From the NCBI RefSeq assembly GCF_902459655.1, contig NZ_CABPSB010000002.1, positions 124,001-188,000 on the forward strand: 64,000 nucleotides of DNA, read 5' to 3'. Positions 52,322 through 61,131 of this stretch are shown here, one piece after another (the first letter of the stretch is position 1; each line of letters opens with the position of its first letter). The notes under the pieces are model-generated. The model had not been told where the DNA came from. It ran no database searches and saw only the letters and a list, made by a program, of their open reading frames with translations. The stretch comes from Pandoraea anhela (GTDB lineage Bacteria; Pseudomonadota; Gammaproteobacteria; Burkholderiales; Burkholderiaceae). Position numbers and translations under genes: made by a program.

Positions 52322-53011
52322 TCAGTCGGCGGACGGCGCGGCATCCGGCTTTTCCTCAAGCAGATACCCCAGCCCCCGCAGCGTGACGATGGCCACGCGG
52401 CTGCCTTCGAGCTTTTTGCGAAGCCGGTGGACATAGATTTCGATGGCGTCCGGACTCACCGACTCGTCGATACCGAACAGCTTCTCCGAGAGCGCTTCCT
52501 TGTTGATCGCGCGACCGCCGCGCAGAATCAGCACTTCGAGCACGGCGCGCTCGCGCTTGGTCAGCGCCAGCAGTTCGCCATCGAGACGGAAGCTTCGCTC
52601 AACCCCGTCGAAGACCAGCGGCCCGCAGACCACGTCGGCACTCTCATGATGCTGCGACCGGCGGATCAGGGCGCGTGCACGCGCCTCGAGCTCGTCGAGT
52701 TCGAACGGTTTTGACAGATAATCGTCAGCCCCGAGGTTGAGTCCCTTCACGCGGTCTTCGAGCGAGCCGTGCGCCGTGAGAATCAGCACCGGCACACGGT
52801 TACGTCGCGCACGCAGGCGACGCAGGATCTCCAGCCCGTCCAGACGCGGCAACCCCAGATCGAGAATCACGAGCGAATATTCTTGCGTGCGCAACACGTG
52901 ATCGGCCGCTTCGCCGTCGTGCATGCAATCGACGGCGAAGTTCGCCTGCGTCAATGCTTCGGAGAGCGATTTGGCCAGACTCGGGTTGTCTTCGACAAGC
53001 AGGATGCGCAT
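52322..53011 (-). CDS. OmpR-family response regulator (TctD-like)
   Basis: The 229-aa protein has a receiver domain with acidic pocket VEDN, phospho-acceptor D51 (ILDLGLPRLDG), T79 and K101 (LSKPFE). The winged-helix DNA-binding domain follows from about 130 (LTKRERAVLEVLILRGGRAI, then DAIEIYVHRLRKKLEG). ATG 53011 gives the standard N-terminus. It is co-transcribed with the kinase. OmpR-type proteins bind head-to-tail on direct repeats about 11 bp apart, and just such an array lies 50 bp upstream. Confidence 0.93.
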   Translation of the reverse strand: MRILLVEDNPSLAKSLSEALTQANFAVDCMHDGEAADHVLRTQEYSLVILDLGLPRLDGLEILRRLRARRNRVPVLILTAHGSLEDRVKGLNLGADDYLSKPFELDELEARARALIRRSQHHESADVVCGPLVFDGVERSFRLDGELLALTKRERAVLEVLILRGGRAINKEALSEKLFGIDESVSPDAIEIYVHRLRKKLEGSRVAIVTLRGLGYLLEEKPDAAPSAD

Positions 53012-53059
53012 GAGATGCAAAGCCACAGATGGCCCACCGGCAGGCCATCGATGGCTGCC

Positions 53060-53147
53060 GATGAGCCGCAGATAAGCCTCAGATAAGCCGCAGATAAGCC
53101 GCAGATGAGCCGCAGATGAGCCGCAGATGAGCCGCAGATGAGCCGCC
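53060..53147. repeat. 11-bp direct repeats, 8 copies, in regulator/importer control region
   Basis: Eight consecutive 11-bp units GATRAGCCGCA run from 53060 to 53147; the second unit has one change and the last ends in C. The period equals one helical turn and the half-site spacing of OmpR/PhoB-type regulators. The array lies between the response-regulator operon and the divergent ABC importer. The rest of the 53012-53353 gap has no gene. Confidence 0.8.
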
Positions 53148-53353
53148 GAATTCGCTTTCGAAGCCGTGTCGGCGGTTGACCCGCGCGATATGGGCCGATG
53201 AACGCGCCCCGACACTAGGGAAATCCATAACCCGAAAACGAGGGGGCAGGCCCGATTCGACAGCAAATCGAAAGCGAATTGAAAGTTTCGGCAAATTAAC
53301 ATGCGCCACGCGAAAACGACAAATCCCTCTCAAGGGATCTTCCGGAGGATGAC

Positions 53354-54460
53354 ATGCAGCAAAAGACAGCGATCGGCGCCCTCGGCGCGATAGCGGCGTC
53401 CGTGGCGGTCCTCGCCATGCCCGCCGCACAGGCGCAAGTGCCCGCCGGCTACCCGGCCAGCTACCAGACCACCATCGACGCCGCCAAGAAGGAAGGCAAA
53501 CTGATCGTGTACTCGGTGACCGACACCGCCCTCGTACGTCCGCTCATCAAGGACTTCGAGTCGATGTACGGCGTGAAGGTCGAGTACAACGACATGAACA
53601 GCACCGAGCTGTACAACCGCTTCATCAGCGAGTACGCCGCGAACAGCACCAGCGCCGACGTGCTCTGGAGCTCGGCGATGGACCTCCAGGTCAAGCTCGT
53701 GAACGACGGCACGATGGCCAGCTACGAATCGCCCGAAGCCGCGCAAATCCCCGGCTGGGCGCAGTATCAGAAGCAGGCTTACGGCACCACGTACGAGCCG
53801 CTCGCCATCGTCTACAACAAACGCCTGCTGCCCGCGAACGAAGTGCCGCAAACGCGCGTCGAGCTCATCAAGCTGTTGCAGGCGAACCCGGCGAAGTTCA
53901 AGGGCAAGGTCACGACCTACGACATCGAAAAATCGGGCGTGGGCTTCAACTATCTGACGCAGGACGCGCGCGTGAACCCGGAAGTGACGTGGGAACTCGT
54001 CGGCGCGATGGGCGCGCTCAATCCGAAGCTGCAATCGAGCACGGGCGCGATGATGGAGCGCATCTCGTCGGGCGAAAACCTCATCGGTTACAACATCCTC
54101 GGCTCGTACGCCTTCGCCAAGGCGAAGAAAGATCCGTCCATCGGCTACGTCTATCCGCGCGACTATACGCAAGTGGTGAGCCGTCTCGTGACGATTTCGA
54201 AGAAGGCGAAGAACCCCAACGCGTCCAAGCTCTGGGTCGACTATCTGCTCTCCAAGCGCGGCCAGACGCTGCTGGCCAATCAGGCCAACCTGTTCTCGAT
54301 CCGGGCGGACGTGGACGGCGAAACCTCGATGGCGAACCTCACGCAACAACTGGGTTCGGCGCTCAAGCCGATTCCGATCGGCGCGGGCTTGCTCGTCTAT
54401 CTGGATCAGGCCAAGCGACTTGAATTCCTCAAGCGCTGGCAGCAATCGATCAAGCGTTGA
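53354..54460 (+). CDS. ABC importer periplasmic binding protein (ferric/AfuA type)
   Basis: The 368-aa protein has a signal peptide cleaved after AQA and a type II periplasmic-binding fold: EGKLIVYSVTDTALVRPLIKDFESMYGVKVEYNDM at about 48-82, SADVLWSSAMDLQ, and a closing ANQANLFSIRADVDGE. This is the FbpA/AfuA superfamily, which carries iron but also phosphoglycerate, thiamine-like or organophosphate ligands. It heads an operon with a fused permease and an ATPase and is divergent from a two-component system that probably senses the same ligand. Confidence 0.88.
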   Translation: MQQKTAIGALGAIAASVAVLAMPAAQAQVPAGYPASYQTTIDAAKKEGKLIVYSVTDTALVRPLIKDFESMYGVKVEYNDMNSTELYNRFISEYAANSTSADVLWSSAMDLQVKLVNDGTMASYESPEAAQIPGWAQYQKQAYGTTYEPLAIVYNKRLLPANEVPQTRVELIKLLQANPAKFKGKVTTYDIEKSGVGFNYLTQDARVNPEVTWELVGAMGALNPKLQSSTGAMMERISSGENLIGYNILGSYAFAKAKKDPSIGYVYPRDYTQVVSRLVTISKKAKNPNASKLWVDYLLSKRGQTLLANQANLFSIRADVDGETSMANLTQQLGSALKPIPIGAGLLVYLDQAKRLEFLKRWQQSIKR

Positions 54461-54520
54461 TCGCCGTGCGTCAGGCACATGTCGATCACCTATCGATCTT
54501 GTGCCTTGCGCATCCCATTC

Positions 54521-54548
54521 GCCCTAAGCCCTAAGCCCTAAGCCTCAA
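54521..54548. repeat. 7-bp tandem repeat before permease gene
   Basis: GCCCTAA occurs three times, then a diverged GCCTCAA, in the 200-bp gap between binding protein and permease genes. It is short and may vary by slippage. Confidence 0.6.
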
Positions 54549-54660
54549 GCACCAGGCCTTAAGTCCGGCGGTTGCACACCGACGTCCACCGACCTCGGTA
54601 CGCACCGCCTCTCCCCAAGCCTTTCTCGATATGCGCCCCGCGGGGTGCAGGGAGACCCTC

Positions 54661-56424
54661 ATGCTGTCGTCTTCTACCGCCAACCGCTCTGCGACGCCTG
54701 CCGGGCGTCCGCCCGCCGGTGCCGCGCCCCATGTGGCGTCGCCCTGGCGCGCGCTAGCGGCCACGTCGCGCTGGCTCGTCATCGCCGTGCTCACGATTGC
54801 GGTATTGCTGCCGCTCTCGTTCATCGTGCTGCAAAGCCTGCTCTCGGCGCCGTTCTTCGACGCCAGCCGCACGTTCGGCATCGACGGCTACCGCTTCATC
54901 TTCACCGATCCCGACTTCTGGTCGGCCGTGAAGAACTCGTTCATCATCGCGTTCGGGATGCTGTTCATCTCGATCCCGTTCGGCGGCATTCTCGCGTTCC
55001 TGATGGTGCGCACCGATCTGCCCGGGCGCCGCTGGCTCGAACCGCTGTTGCTCACGCCGGTGTTCGTCTCGCCGATGGTCCTGGCGTTCGGCTACGTGGT
55101 GGCCGCCGGCCCCGTGGGCTTTTACTCGGTGTGGTTCCGCGAGCTCACGGGTCTCGACGCGCCGTGGTCCGTGTACTCTGTGCTCGCAATCACCATCATC
55201 GTCGGCCTCACGCACGTGCCGCACGTCTATCTGTACTCGTCGGCCGCGTTGCGCAATCTCGGCTCGGACGTCGAGGAAGCGGCCCGTGTGGCCGGCGCCC
55301 GCCCGTTTCGCGTCGCGCTCGACGTCAGCCTGCCCATGACCATGCCCGCGCTGCTGTTCGCCGGCGTGCTCGTGTTTTTCCTCGGTTTCGAGGTCTTCGG
55401 TCTGCCGCTGGTGCTCGGCGATCCCGAAGGCCACCTCGTGCTCGCGACGTACCTCTACAAGCTCACCAACAAGCTCGGCGTACCGTCGTATCACCTGATG
55501 GCCGCCGTGGCGATGTGCATCGTCGCGATCACGTTCCCGCTCGTGCTGCTGCAACGTCACCTGCTCAAGCGCGCCAACAAGTTCGTGACGGTCAAGGGTA
55601 AAGCGGGACGCCAGACGGTGCTGCCGCTGGGCATGTGGCGCTGGGTCGCGCTGGCGATCGTCGCCGTGTGGCTGATCGTAACGGTCTTCGTGCCGATCTC
55701 GGGCATCGTGCTGCGCTCGTTCGTCACGCATTGGGGCGAGGGCGTTGCGCTCGCGGAAGTCCTCACGCTGGCGAACTTCACGGAATTGTTCGAGCAGGAC
55801 AACCTCGTGCGCGCAATTCTGAACACGCTGGGCATTGGCGTGATCGGCGGCGCAATGGCCGTGGGCTTCTATTCGCTCGTGGCGTTCGCCGGACATCGCC
55901 GCAACGACTGGGCCGCCAAGCTGCTCGACTACCTCGTGCTGCTGCCGCGCGCGGTGCCGGGTCTGCTCGCCGGTCTGGCGTTCCTGTGGATTTTCCTGTT
56001 CGTGCCCGGGCTGCGCGAACTGAAGAACTCGATGTGGAGCATCTGGGTGGCTTACACGGTCGTGTGGCTCGCCTACGGCATGCGCCTCATCCAGAGCGCC
56101 CTGCTGCAAGTCGGCCCCGAACTGGAAGAAGCGGGACGCAGCGTGGGCGCTACACGCAGCCGCGTGAGCCTCGATGTCACCCTGCCCCTCGTTCGCTTCG
56201 GTCTGCTCGCCGCGTGGCTGCTGATCTTCATGATCTTCGAGCGCGAATACTCGACCGCCGTCTACCTGCTCTCCCCGGGCACGGAAGTCATCGGCTCGCT
56301 GCTCGTGTCGCTGTGGGCGACCGGCGCGGTCGATCAGGTCGCCGCGCTCTCTGTCATCAACATCGCGATGGTCGGCGCCGGTCTGGGCGTGGCGTTGCGC
56401 TTCGGAGTCAAATTGCATGGATAA
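54661..56424 (+). CDS. ABC permease, fused two-domain (FbpB-like)
   Basis: The 587-aa protein contains two binding-protein-dependent transport domains in one chain, with about 12 membrane helices. The EAA motifs that contact the ATPase are EEAARVAGARPFRVALDVSLP near residue 205 and EEAGRSVGATRSRVSLDVTLP near residue 490. Fused permeases of this kind are typical of ferric-type importers. AGGGAG supports ATG 54661; the upstream in-frame ATG at 54631 is less likely. The last 8 bp overlap the ATPase gene. Confidence 0.9.
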   Translation: MLSSSTANRSATPAGRPPAGAAPHVASPWRALAATSRWLVIAVLTIAVLLPLSFIVLQSLLSAPFFDASRTFGIDGYRFIFTDPDFWSAVKNSFIIAFGMLFISIPFGGILAFLMVRTDLPGRRWLEPLLLTPVFVSPMVLAFGYVVAAGPVGFYSVWFRELTGLDAPWSVYSVLAITIIVGLTHVPHVYLYSSAALRNLGSDVEEAARVAGARPFRVALDVSLPMTMPALLFAGVLVFFLGFEVFGLPLVLGDPEGHLVLATYLYKLTNKLGVPSYHLMAAVAMCIVAITFPLVLLQRHLLKRANKFVTVKGKAGRQTVLPLGMWRWVALAIVAVWLIVTVFVPISGIVLRSFVTHWGEGVALAEVLTLANFTELFEQDNLVRAILNTLGIGVIGGAMAVGFYSLVAFAGHRRNDWAAKLLDYLVLLPRAVPGLLAGLAFLWIFLFVPGLRELKNSMWSIWVAYTVVWLAYGMRLIQSALLQVGPELEEAGRSVGATRSRVSLDVTLPLVRFGLLAAWLLIFMIFEREYSTAVYLLSPGTEVIGSLLVSLWATGAVDQVAALSVINIAMVGAGLGVALRFGVKLHG

Positions 56425-57487
56425 GCTCATCGTCGACAACCTCTTCCTGAGCTACGGCGCCAACCCCATCCTCAAGGGCGTGTCGTTCGAACTCAAAGCG
56501 GGTGAAGTCGTTTGTCTGCTCGGCGCATCGGGCAGCGGCAAGACCACCTTGCTGCGGGCCGTCGCCGGACTCGAACAACCCTCCGACGGGCGCATCTCGC
56601 TCGACGATCAGGTCTTCTTCGACGGCGCGAAAGGCATCGACTGCCCCGTCGAACAGCGCTCGCTCGGGCTCGTGTTCCAGTCGTACGCACTGTGGCCGCA
56701 TCGCACGGTGGCGGACAATGTCGGCTACGGCCTGAAGCTGCGCAAAGTGGGCGCTGCCGAGCGGCGTGAACGCGTGCAGAACGCACTCGATCAACTGGGC
56801 CTCGGGCATCTGGCCGAGCGCTTCCCGTTTCAGCTCTCCGGCGGCCAGCAGCAGCGCGTGGCGATTGCCCGCGCACTCGTCTACAACCCGCCCGTCATTC
56901 TGCTCGACGAGCCGCTCTCGAACCTCGACGCCAAACTGCGCGAGGAAGCCCGCGCGTGGCTGCGTGAGCTGATCGTCTCGCTGGGCCTGTCGGCGTTGTG
57001 CGTCACGCACGATCAGACCGAAGCGATGGCGATGTCGGACCGCATTCTGCTGCTGCGCAACGGTCGCATCGAACAGGAAGGCACGCCCGCCGAACTCTAT
57101 GGCTCGCCGCGCTCGCTGTACACGGCGGAATTCATGGGCAGCAACAACCGCATCGACGCCACGGTCAGCGCGGTCGACGGCGACCTCGTCACGCTCGCAG
57201 GCGACGGCTTTGCGCTGCAAGCCCGCGCACGCGACGCGCTCGCCCCGGGTCAGGACGCGCAGGCCGTCATTCGTCTGGAGCGCGTTCAGGTCGCCGACGG
57301 TCCGGGCCACAACCGCGTGAATGCGCAACTCGTCACGTCGATGTATCTCGGCGATCGCTGGGAATACCTGTTCCATTGCGGCGCGCTGCGCTTCCGTGCG
57401 TTCGGCCATGTGCCGCGCGAACCGGGTCATCACTGGGTGGAGTTTCCGGCCAACGACTGCTGGGCGTTCGCACAATCGAACGCGTGA
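56417..57487 (+). CDS. ABC transporter ATPase (FbpC/PotA-like)
   Basis: The 356-aa protein has Walker A GASGSGKTT near residue 36, Q-loop VFQSYALWPHRTV, signature LSGGQQQRVAIARAL near residue 140, Walker B VILLDEPLSNLD and the switch His in CVTHDQTEAMAMS. A TOBE-like C-terminal domain follows from about 240. It powers the importer encoded just upstream. The ATG lies within the permease gene (8-bp overlap), so the two are coupled. Confidence 0.93.
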   Translation: MDKLIVDNLFLSYGANPILKGVSFELKAGEVVCLLGASGSGKTTLLRAVAGLEQPSDGRISLDDQVFFDGAKGIDCPVEQRSLGLVFQSYALWPHRTVADNVGYGLKLRKVGAAERRERVQNALDQLGLGHLAERFPFQLSGGQQQRVAIARALVYNPPVILLDEPLSNLDAKLREEARAWLRELIVSLGLSALCVTHDQTEAMAMSDRILLLRNGRIEQEGTPAELYGSPRSLYTAEFMGSNNRIDATVSAVDGDLVTLAGDGFALQARARDALAPGQDAQAVIRLERVQVADGPGHNRVNAQLVTSMYLGDRWEYLFHCGALRFRAFGHVPREPGHHWVEFPANDCWAFAQSNA

Positions 57488-57581
57488 TGGCGGGGGCCGG
57501 TGGCGCACGTCCGCCGGCCCGGGGGGCTTTTCAAGCGACGCGCGGGCGCTCTCCCGCGCAAACCACACGAGAATCAAAAGA

Positions 57582-57590
57582 GAGGAGACA
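57582..57590 (+). promoter_or_regulatory. Porin ribosome binding site with small-RNA complementarity
   Basis: GAGGAGACA, ending 3 nt before the porin ATG, complements TGTCTCCTC (38014-38022) of the candidate small RNA over 9 bp. Confidence 0.4.
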
Positions 57591-57593
57591 ACG

Positions 57594-58667
57594 ATGAAAC
57601 AACGCAGTATGGCGTTGGCCGCGATGGTCGCTGCGGGCACGCTCGCAGCACAGGCCCACGCCCAATCCAACGTCACGATTTACGGGATCATCGACGCGGG
57701 CGTCGAGTACGTGAACCACGCCAGCGACAGCGGCGGCGCAGTGCGCGCCATCTCCGGCGGCAAGAACACGTCGCGCTTCGGCTTCAAGGGCACGGAAGAT
57801 CTCGGCGGCGATCTGAAGGCCGTGTTCAACCTCGAGAGCGGCATCAATATGGTCAACGGGCAATTCGACGACGGCCCGGGCGCGATCTTCGACCGTCGCG
57901 CAACGGTCGGGCTGGCGCACAAGACCTGGGGGCAGTTCACCCTCGGGCGCACGTTCACCACGACGTACGACTACATGCTCGCGTTCGACCCGATGGGTTA
58001 TGCGCCGAACTACTCGTGGGCGACCAGCTCGACGGCCACCGGTGGACGCAAGGACGGTCTGTTCTCGCGCTCGTCTAACGCGGTGCGCTACGACGGCGAA
58101 TTCAACGGCCTGAAGTTCGGCGCGATGTATGGCTTCGGCAACGTGGCCGGCAGCACGAAAACGTCGTCGAAATACGACTTCGCCCTCGGCTACGAAAACG
58201 GTCCGTTCGCGGTCGTCGCCACGTACGATCGTCAGAACGGCGCCGGCAACAGCGTCACGCCGGCCGATACGACGGATTACATCCAGGGCATTCACGCCGG
58301 GGCGAGCTACCGCTTTGGCGGCGCAAAGGTGATGGCGGGCTACCGCAATTACAAAAAGACGTTCGTGACGGCAGATACGGCGTCGCTGCGCAGCGACATG
58401 TACTGGCTGGGTGGGTCGTACGACTTCACGCCGGCGTTCACGCTGTACGGCGCGATCTACCATCAGAACATCAAGGACGCGAGCGACGCCGATCCGACGC
58501 TCATCTCGCTGCGCGCGCAGTATGCGATGTCCAAACGCACGGCGCTGTACCTGTCCGGCGGCTACGCTTTCGCAAAGCACGGCCAGAAGGTCAGCCTGTC
58601 GCGTGACCTGAGCGGCGCGGCAGACACGCAACTCGGCGTCACGGCAGGCATTCAGCACCGCTTCTGA
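57594..58667 (+). CDS. Outer-membrane porin (OmpC/Omp32-like)
   Basis: The 357-aa protein has a signal peptide (MKQRSMALAAMVAAGTLAAQ, cleavage after AHA) and the beta-proteobacterial porin start QSNVTIYGIIDAGVEYVNH. RFGFKGTEDLGGDLKAVFNLESG and the alternating beta-strands follow, ending GVTAGIQHRF with the C-terminal Phe needed for outer-membrane assembly. It forms a 16-stranded trimeric channel. It lies 106 bp after the ABC ATPase, in the same direction, and may pass the same solute. Confidence 0.92.
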   Translation: MKQRSMALAAMVAAGTLAAQAHAQSNVTIYGIIDAGVEYVNHASDSGGAVRAISGGKNTSRFGFKGTEDLGGDLKAVFNLESGINMVNGQFDDGPGAIFDRRATVGLAHKTWGQFTLGRTFTTTYDYMLAFDPMGYAPNYSWATSSTATGGRKDGLFSRSSNAVRYDGEFNGLKFGAMYGFGNVAGSTKTSSKYDFALGYENGPFAVVATYDRQNGAGNSVTPADTTDYIQGIHAGASYRFGGAKVMAGYRNYKKTFVTADTASLRSDMYWLGGSYDFTPAFTLYGAIYHQNIKDASDADPTLISLRAQYAMSKRTALYLSGGYAFAKHGQKVSLSRDLSGAADTQLGVTAGIQHRF

Positions 58668-58704
58668 CGCGACGCTTCACCATCACGTTTCACGCGTTTC
58701 CTCA

Positions 58705-58758
58705 ACGACGGCCCGGTGGTGCGGGGGTGCACCGCTTGCCGGGTCGTCGTGTTTTTTT
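58705..58758 (+). terminator. Terminator of porin/ABC operon
   Basis: ACGACGGCCCGG (58705-58716) pairs with CCGGGTCGTCGT (58739-58750) with one G-U pair, then G and seven T residues. Confidence 0.85.
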
Positions 58759-58778
58759 GCCCACGCGCCAAGTCGGTG

Positions 58779-59876
58779 TCAGGAAAGCGACTCGATGTGA
58801 GTCGAATGCGCGTAGACCTGTCCGAAGCGATTCGCCAGAAAGTCCGGTAACGCGATCTGTTCCTGACGCACGAAACCGCGCTGCGGCAGTTGCTTCGCGA
58901 AGAACATGTCGACGGCAGCGCAGATCGCCGAGGCCGTCGTGATCTGAATCGCGCTGGCGCTGTGTCCGTTATTGCGCTCGGCGAAAATCTTGCGTGCAAA
59001 CACCTCCTGTGTCAGCACGCCGCCACGAAGCCCGTTCACCACCACGAAGATGAGCACCACATCCTGCAACGTGCTCGGTATCGCGCGCTTGAGTATCGTC
59101 TTGATCGTTTCCTGATCGTCTTTCAGGCGCAACTCGTTCAGCAGCACTTTCATCAACGCACCGTGCCCCGGATAGCGCACCGATTTGTAGTCGAGATCGC
59201 GCACGCGACCGGCCAGCGTCTCGCATAGCGTGCCCAGCCCGCCGGACGTATTGAACGCCTCGTATTCCGCGCCGTCGAGCGAGAAATGCTCGAGATCTTC
59301 CAGCGGCTGTACGCTGAGCCGGACACCATCCCGGATCGCCTCGCACGGCTGACAATACTCGTTGATGAGACCGTCGACGCTCCACGTCAGGTTGTATTTG
59401 AGCGAGTTGGTCGGAAAGGCTGGCAACGCACCGACGCGCATTTTCACGGAATCCACCTGCTCAAACGATGCGGCGAGGTGATGCGCCGCAATCGCGATGA
59501 AGCCCGGCGCGAGCCCGCATTGCGGCATCAGCGCCGTCGACGCACCTTCCGCGAGTTGCGCAATCGCGTGCGTGGCGGCTACGTCTTCCGTCAGATCGAA
59601 GTAATGACAGCCGGCAGCAACCGCCGCAGTCGCCGCGCTCGTCGCCATCGTGTAGGGCAAGGCGTTGACCACGGCGTCGAAGCCCGAGATGGCGCGCTGC
59701 AACGAGCCGGTGTCGTTGCCGGAGAGTTCGACGAACGCGTGCGCATATTCACGCACGGCGTGATGAGACTGCGGGTTGCGGTCGAACACCGTCACCCGGT
59801 AGTCGCCGCTGTCGTGCAACAGACGGGCAATGGTCTGGCCGATGTGTCCCGCACCCAGCAAGGCAATCTTTTTCAT
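58779..59876 (-). CDS. Lysine/saccharopine dehydrogenase-like protein
   Basis: The 365-aa protein begins MKKIALLGAGHIGQTIARLL, a Rossmann GXGXXG, and belongs to the saccharopine dehydrogenase family. It has FDAVVNALPYTMATSAATAAVAAGCHYFDLTED near residue 70, MPQCGLAPGFIAIAAHHL near 125 and GGLGTLCETLAGRVRDLDYKSVRYPGHGALMKVLL near 215. Length and layout resemble L-lysine 6-dehydrogenase, an amino-acid oxidising enzyme; other amino acids are possible. GGGGGAA supports the start. An inverted repeat about 100 bp upstream suggests specific control. Confidence 0.78.
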   Translation of the reverse strand: MKKIALLGAGHIGQTIARLLHDSGDYRVTVFDRNPQSHHAVREYAHAFVELSGNDTGSLQRAISGFDAVVNALPYTMATSAATAAVAAGCHYFDLTEDVAATHAIAQLAEGASTALMPQCGLAPGFIAIAAHHLAASFEQVDSVKMRVGALPAFPTNSLKYNLTWSVDGLINEYCQPCEAIRDGVRLSVQPLEDLEHFSLDGAEYEAFNTSGGLGTLCETLAGRVRDLDYKSVRYPGHGALMKVLLNELRLKDDQETIKTILKRAIPSTLQDVVLIFVVVNGLRGGVLTQEVFARKIFAERNNGHSASAIQITTASAICAAVDMFFAKQLPQRGFVRQEQIALPDFLANRFGQVYAHSTHIESLS

Positions 59877-59977
59877 GTTTTCCCCCAATTCAGGAACGTC
59901 GGTCGGAGGCGTCGCACAGGCATTGCCGGCGACGCGTCGATGGTTCAATTCTAGGGAGAGGCACGGATGAAATGTAG

Positions 59978-60019
59978 CGTCATTTCGTCGATTAAACGTC
60001 TATTTGTGTCGAAATGACG
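59978..60019. promoter_or_regulatory. Inverted repeat operator upstream of dehydrogenase gene
   Basis: CGTCATTTCG (59978-59987) and CGAAATGACG (60010-60019) are perfect inverted copies with centres 32 bp apart, about three helical turns. The region between is AT-rich. It lies between the divergent dehydrogenase and transglycosylase genes and looks like two regulator half-sites. Confidence 0.5.
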
Positions 60020-60186
60020 TAAACGGTAAATTTTTCGTCACTTTCGGGTGGGCGCGAACCGGGTCGAGCGACTCTCGAATGGGATTCGGCGCCACACCGA
60101 GGGGCGATGTGCGATTTCTGAAAGCCGTGCGCATCGTGGCTCACCAACAATGGCGCGCGTGTCATCCCTCGCAGGAATCGGACCCT

Positions 60187-60822
60187 ATGCGATTTACACG
60201 CCCGCATGCGACGCCCGGTGTTCCGCCGCGCCGCTCGGCCTTCACGTTGTGGCCTCGGATCGTGACGCCGCCCGTCACGGCATTGTCGACGCCGGCTGGC
60301 GAACGGCGCGCGCTCATCACCGCCACCTCTAACACCACCTTCACCGCCTCCTTCACCGCCTTCATGGCCGTGACCGCGCTGCTCGCGATGCTGTTTTCTC
60401 CCCCGGCGCGCGCCGACTGCTGGGACATCGCGGCCGAGCGCTATCGGCTCGATCCGCTGTTGTTGTATGCCATCGCGCAAGTCGAATCGAATCTCGACAT
60501 GAAAGCGCGCAACGCGAATCGGAACGGCACGTACGACATCGGCCTGATGCAGATCAACAGCAGCCATTTGTCGACGCTTTCTCACTACGGCGTGAACGAG
60601 CGCCGATTACGCGAGGACGCTTGCACCTCCATCGTCACCGGCGCGTGGATCCTCGCGGGCTTCGTGCGTCGATACGGGTATGGATGGGAGGCTGTCGGCG
60701 CATACAACGCCGGCGTTGGTGAGGCGCGCGCGCCGTTGCGCAGGGAATATGCCGACAAGGTGCGTAAGCGCTATGCGGCGTTGGTCGCCGAGCGCGATCG
60801 CCGTCTGATGCCATTCGACTGA
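60187..60822 (+). CDS. Lytic transglycosylase (IagB/VirB1-like)
   Basis: The 211-aa protein has a long N-terminus, a hydrophobic export segment (FMAVTALLAMLFSPPARA) and one SLT domain: DCWDIAAERYRLDPLLLYAIAQVESNLD with the catalytic Glu, then NGTYDIGLMQINSSHL and GYGWEAVGAYNAG. This is the small IagB-type lytic transglycosylase that opens peptidoglycan, often for secretion or pilus systems, but no such system is nearby. ATG 60187 is a reasonable start; an upstream start or one nearer the signal peptide is possible. Confidence 0.82.
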   Translation: MRFTRPHATPGVPPRRSAFTLWPRIVTPPVTALSTPAGERRALITATSNTTFTASFTAFMAVTALLAMLFSPPARADCWDIAAERYRLDPLLLYAIAQVESNLDMKARNANRNGTYDIGLMQINSSHLSTLSHYGVNERRLREDACTSIVTGAWILAGFVRRYGYGWEAVGAYNAGVGEARAPLRREYADKVRKRYAALVAERDRRLMPFD

Positions 60823-61131
60823 CATGCACGAGGTCGCGGATACACCGACGGCGGCAATCGAAAAGAGAAGGTGAGGGACGATTGCCGGCAGTGCTGCGAA
60901 ACCTTCTCGCCCAGTTCGTTTATACGACGCGCATGTGTCATGAAAATGAAATTGCCGTCATTCGGCGGGCGGTCGTTCGATACGTTGCAACGACAAGACA
61001 ACGGGCATGCCTTTTCGTTAATACACCTATGGAATTGCGATGACCTTCGCTATAGTTCGGCGCGAACCCACGGGGCGCCCGTCCACAGGCGAAGGGTTCG
61101 CACCAATGACTATCGATAGAGGAATCGACCG
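60823..61131 (+). other. Porin 5' region
   Basis: These 309 bp hold no gene. A -10-like TATAGT lies at 61052-61057 without a good -35, and CGTTGCAACG (60980-60989) is a perfect 10-bp palindrome. AGAGGAA precedes the porin ATG. Confidence 0.4.

Noticed and set aside
53060-53147. Repeat array considered as CRISPR
   Set aside because: Units are 11 bp and directly adjacent, with no spacers and no cas genes.
54754-56439. A 561-codon minus-strand frame opposite the permease
   Set aside because: It is Glu/Arg/His-rich antisense of a membrane protein gene with no recognisable fold.
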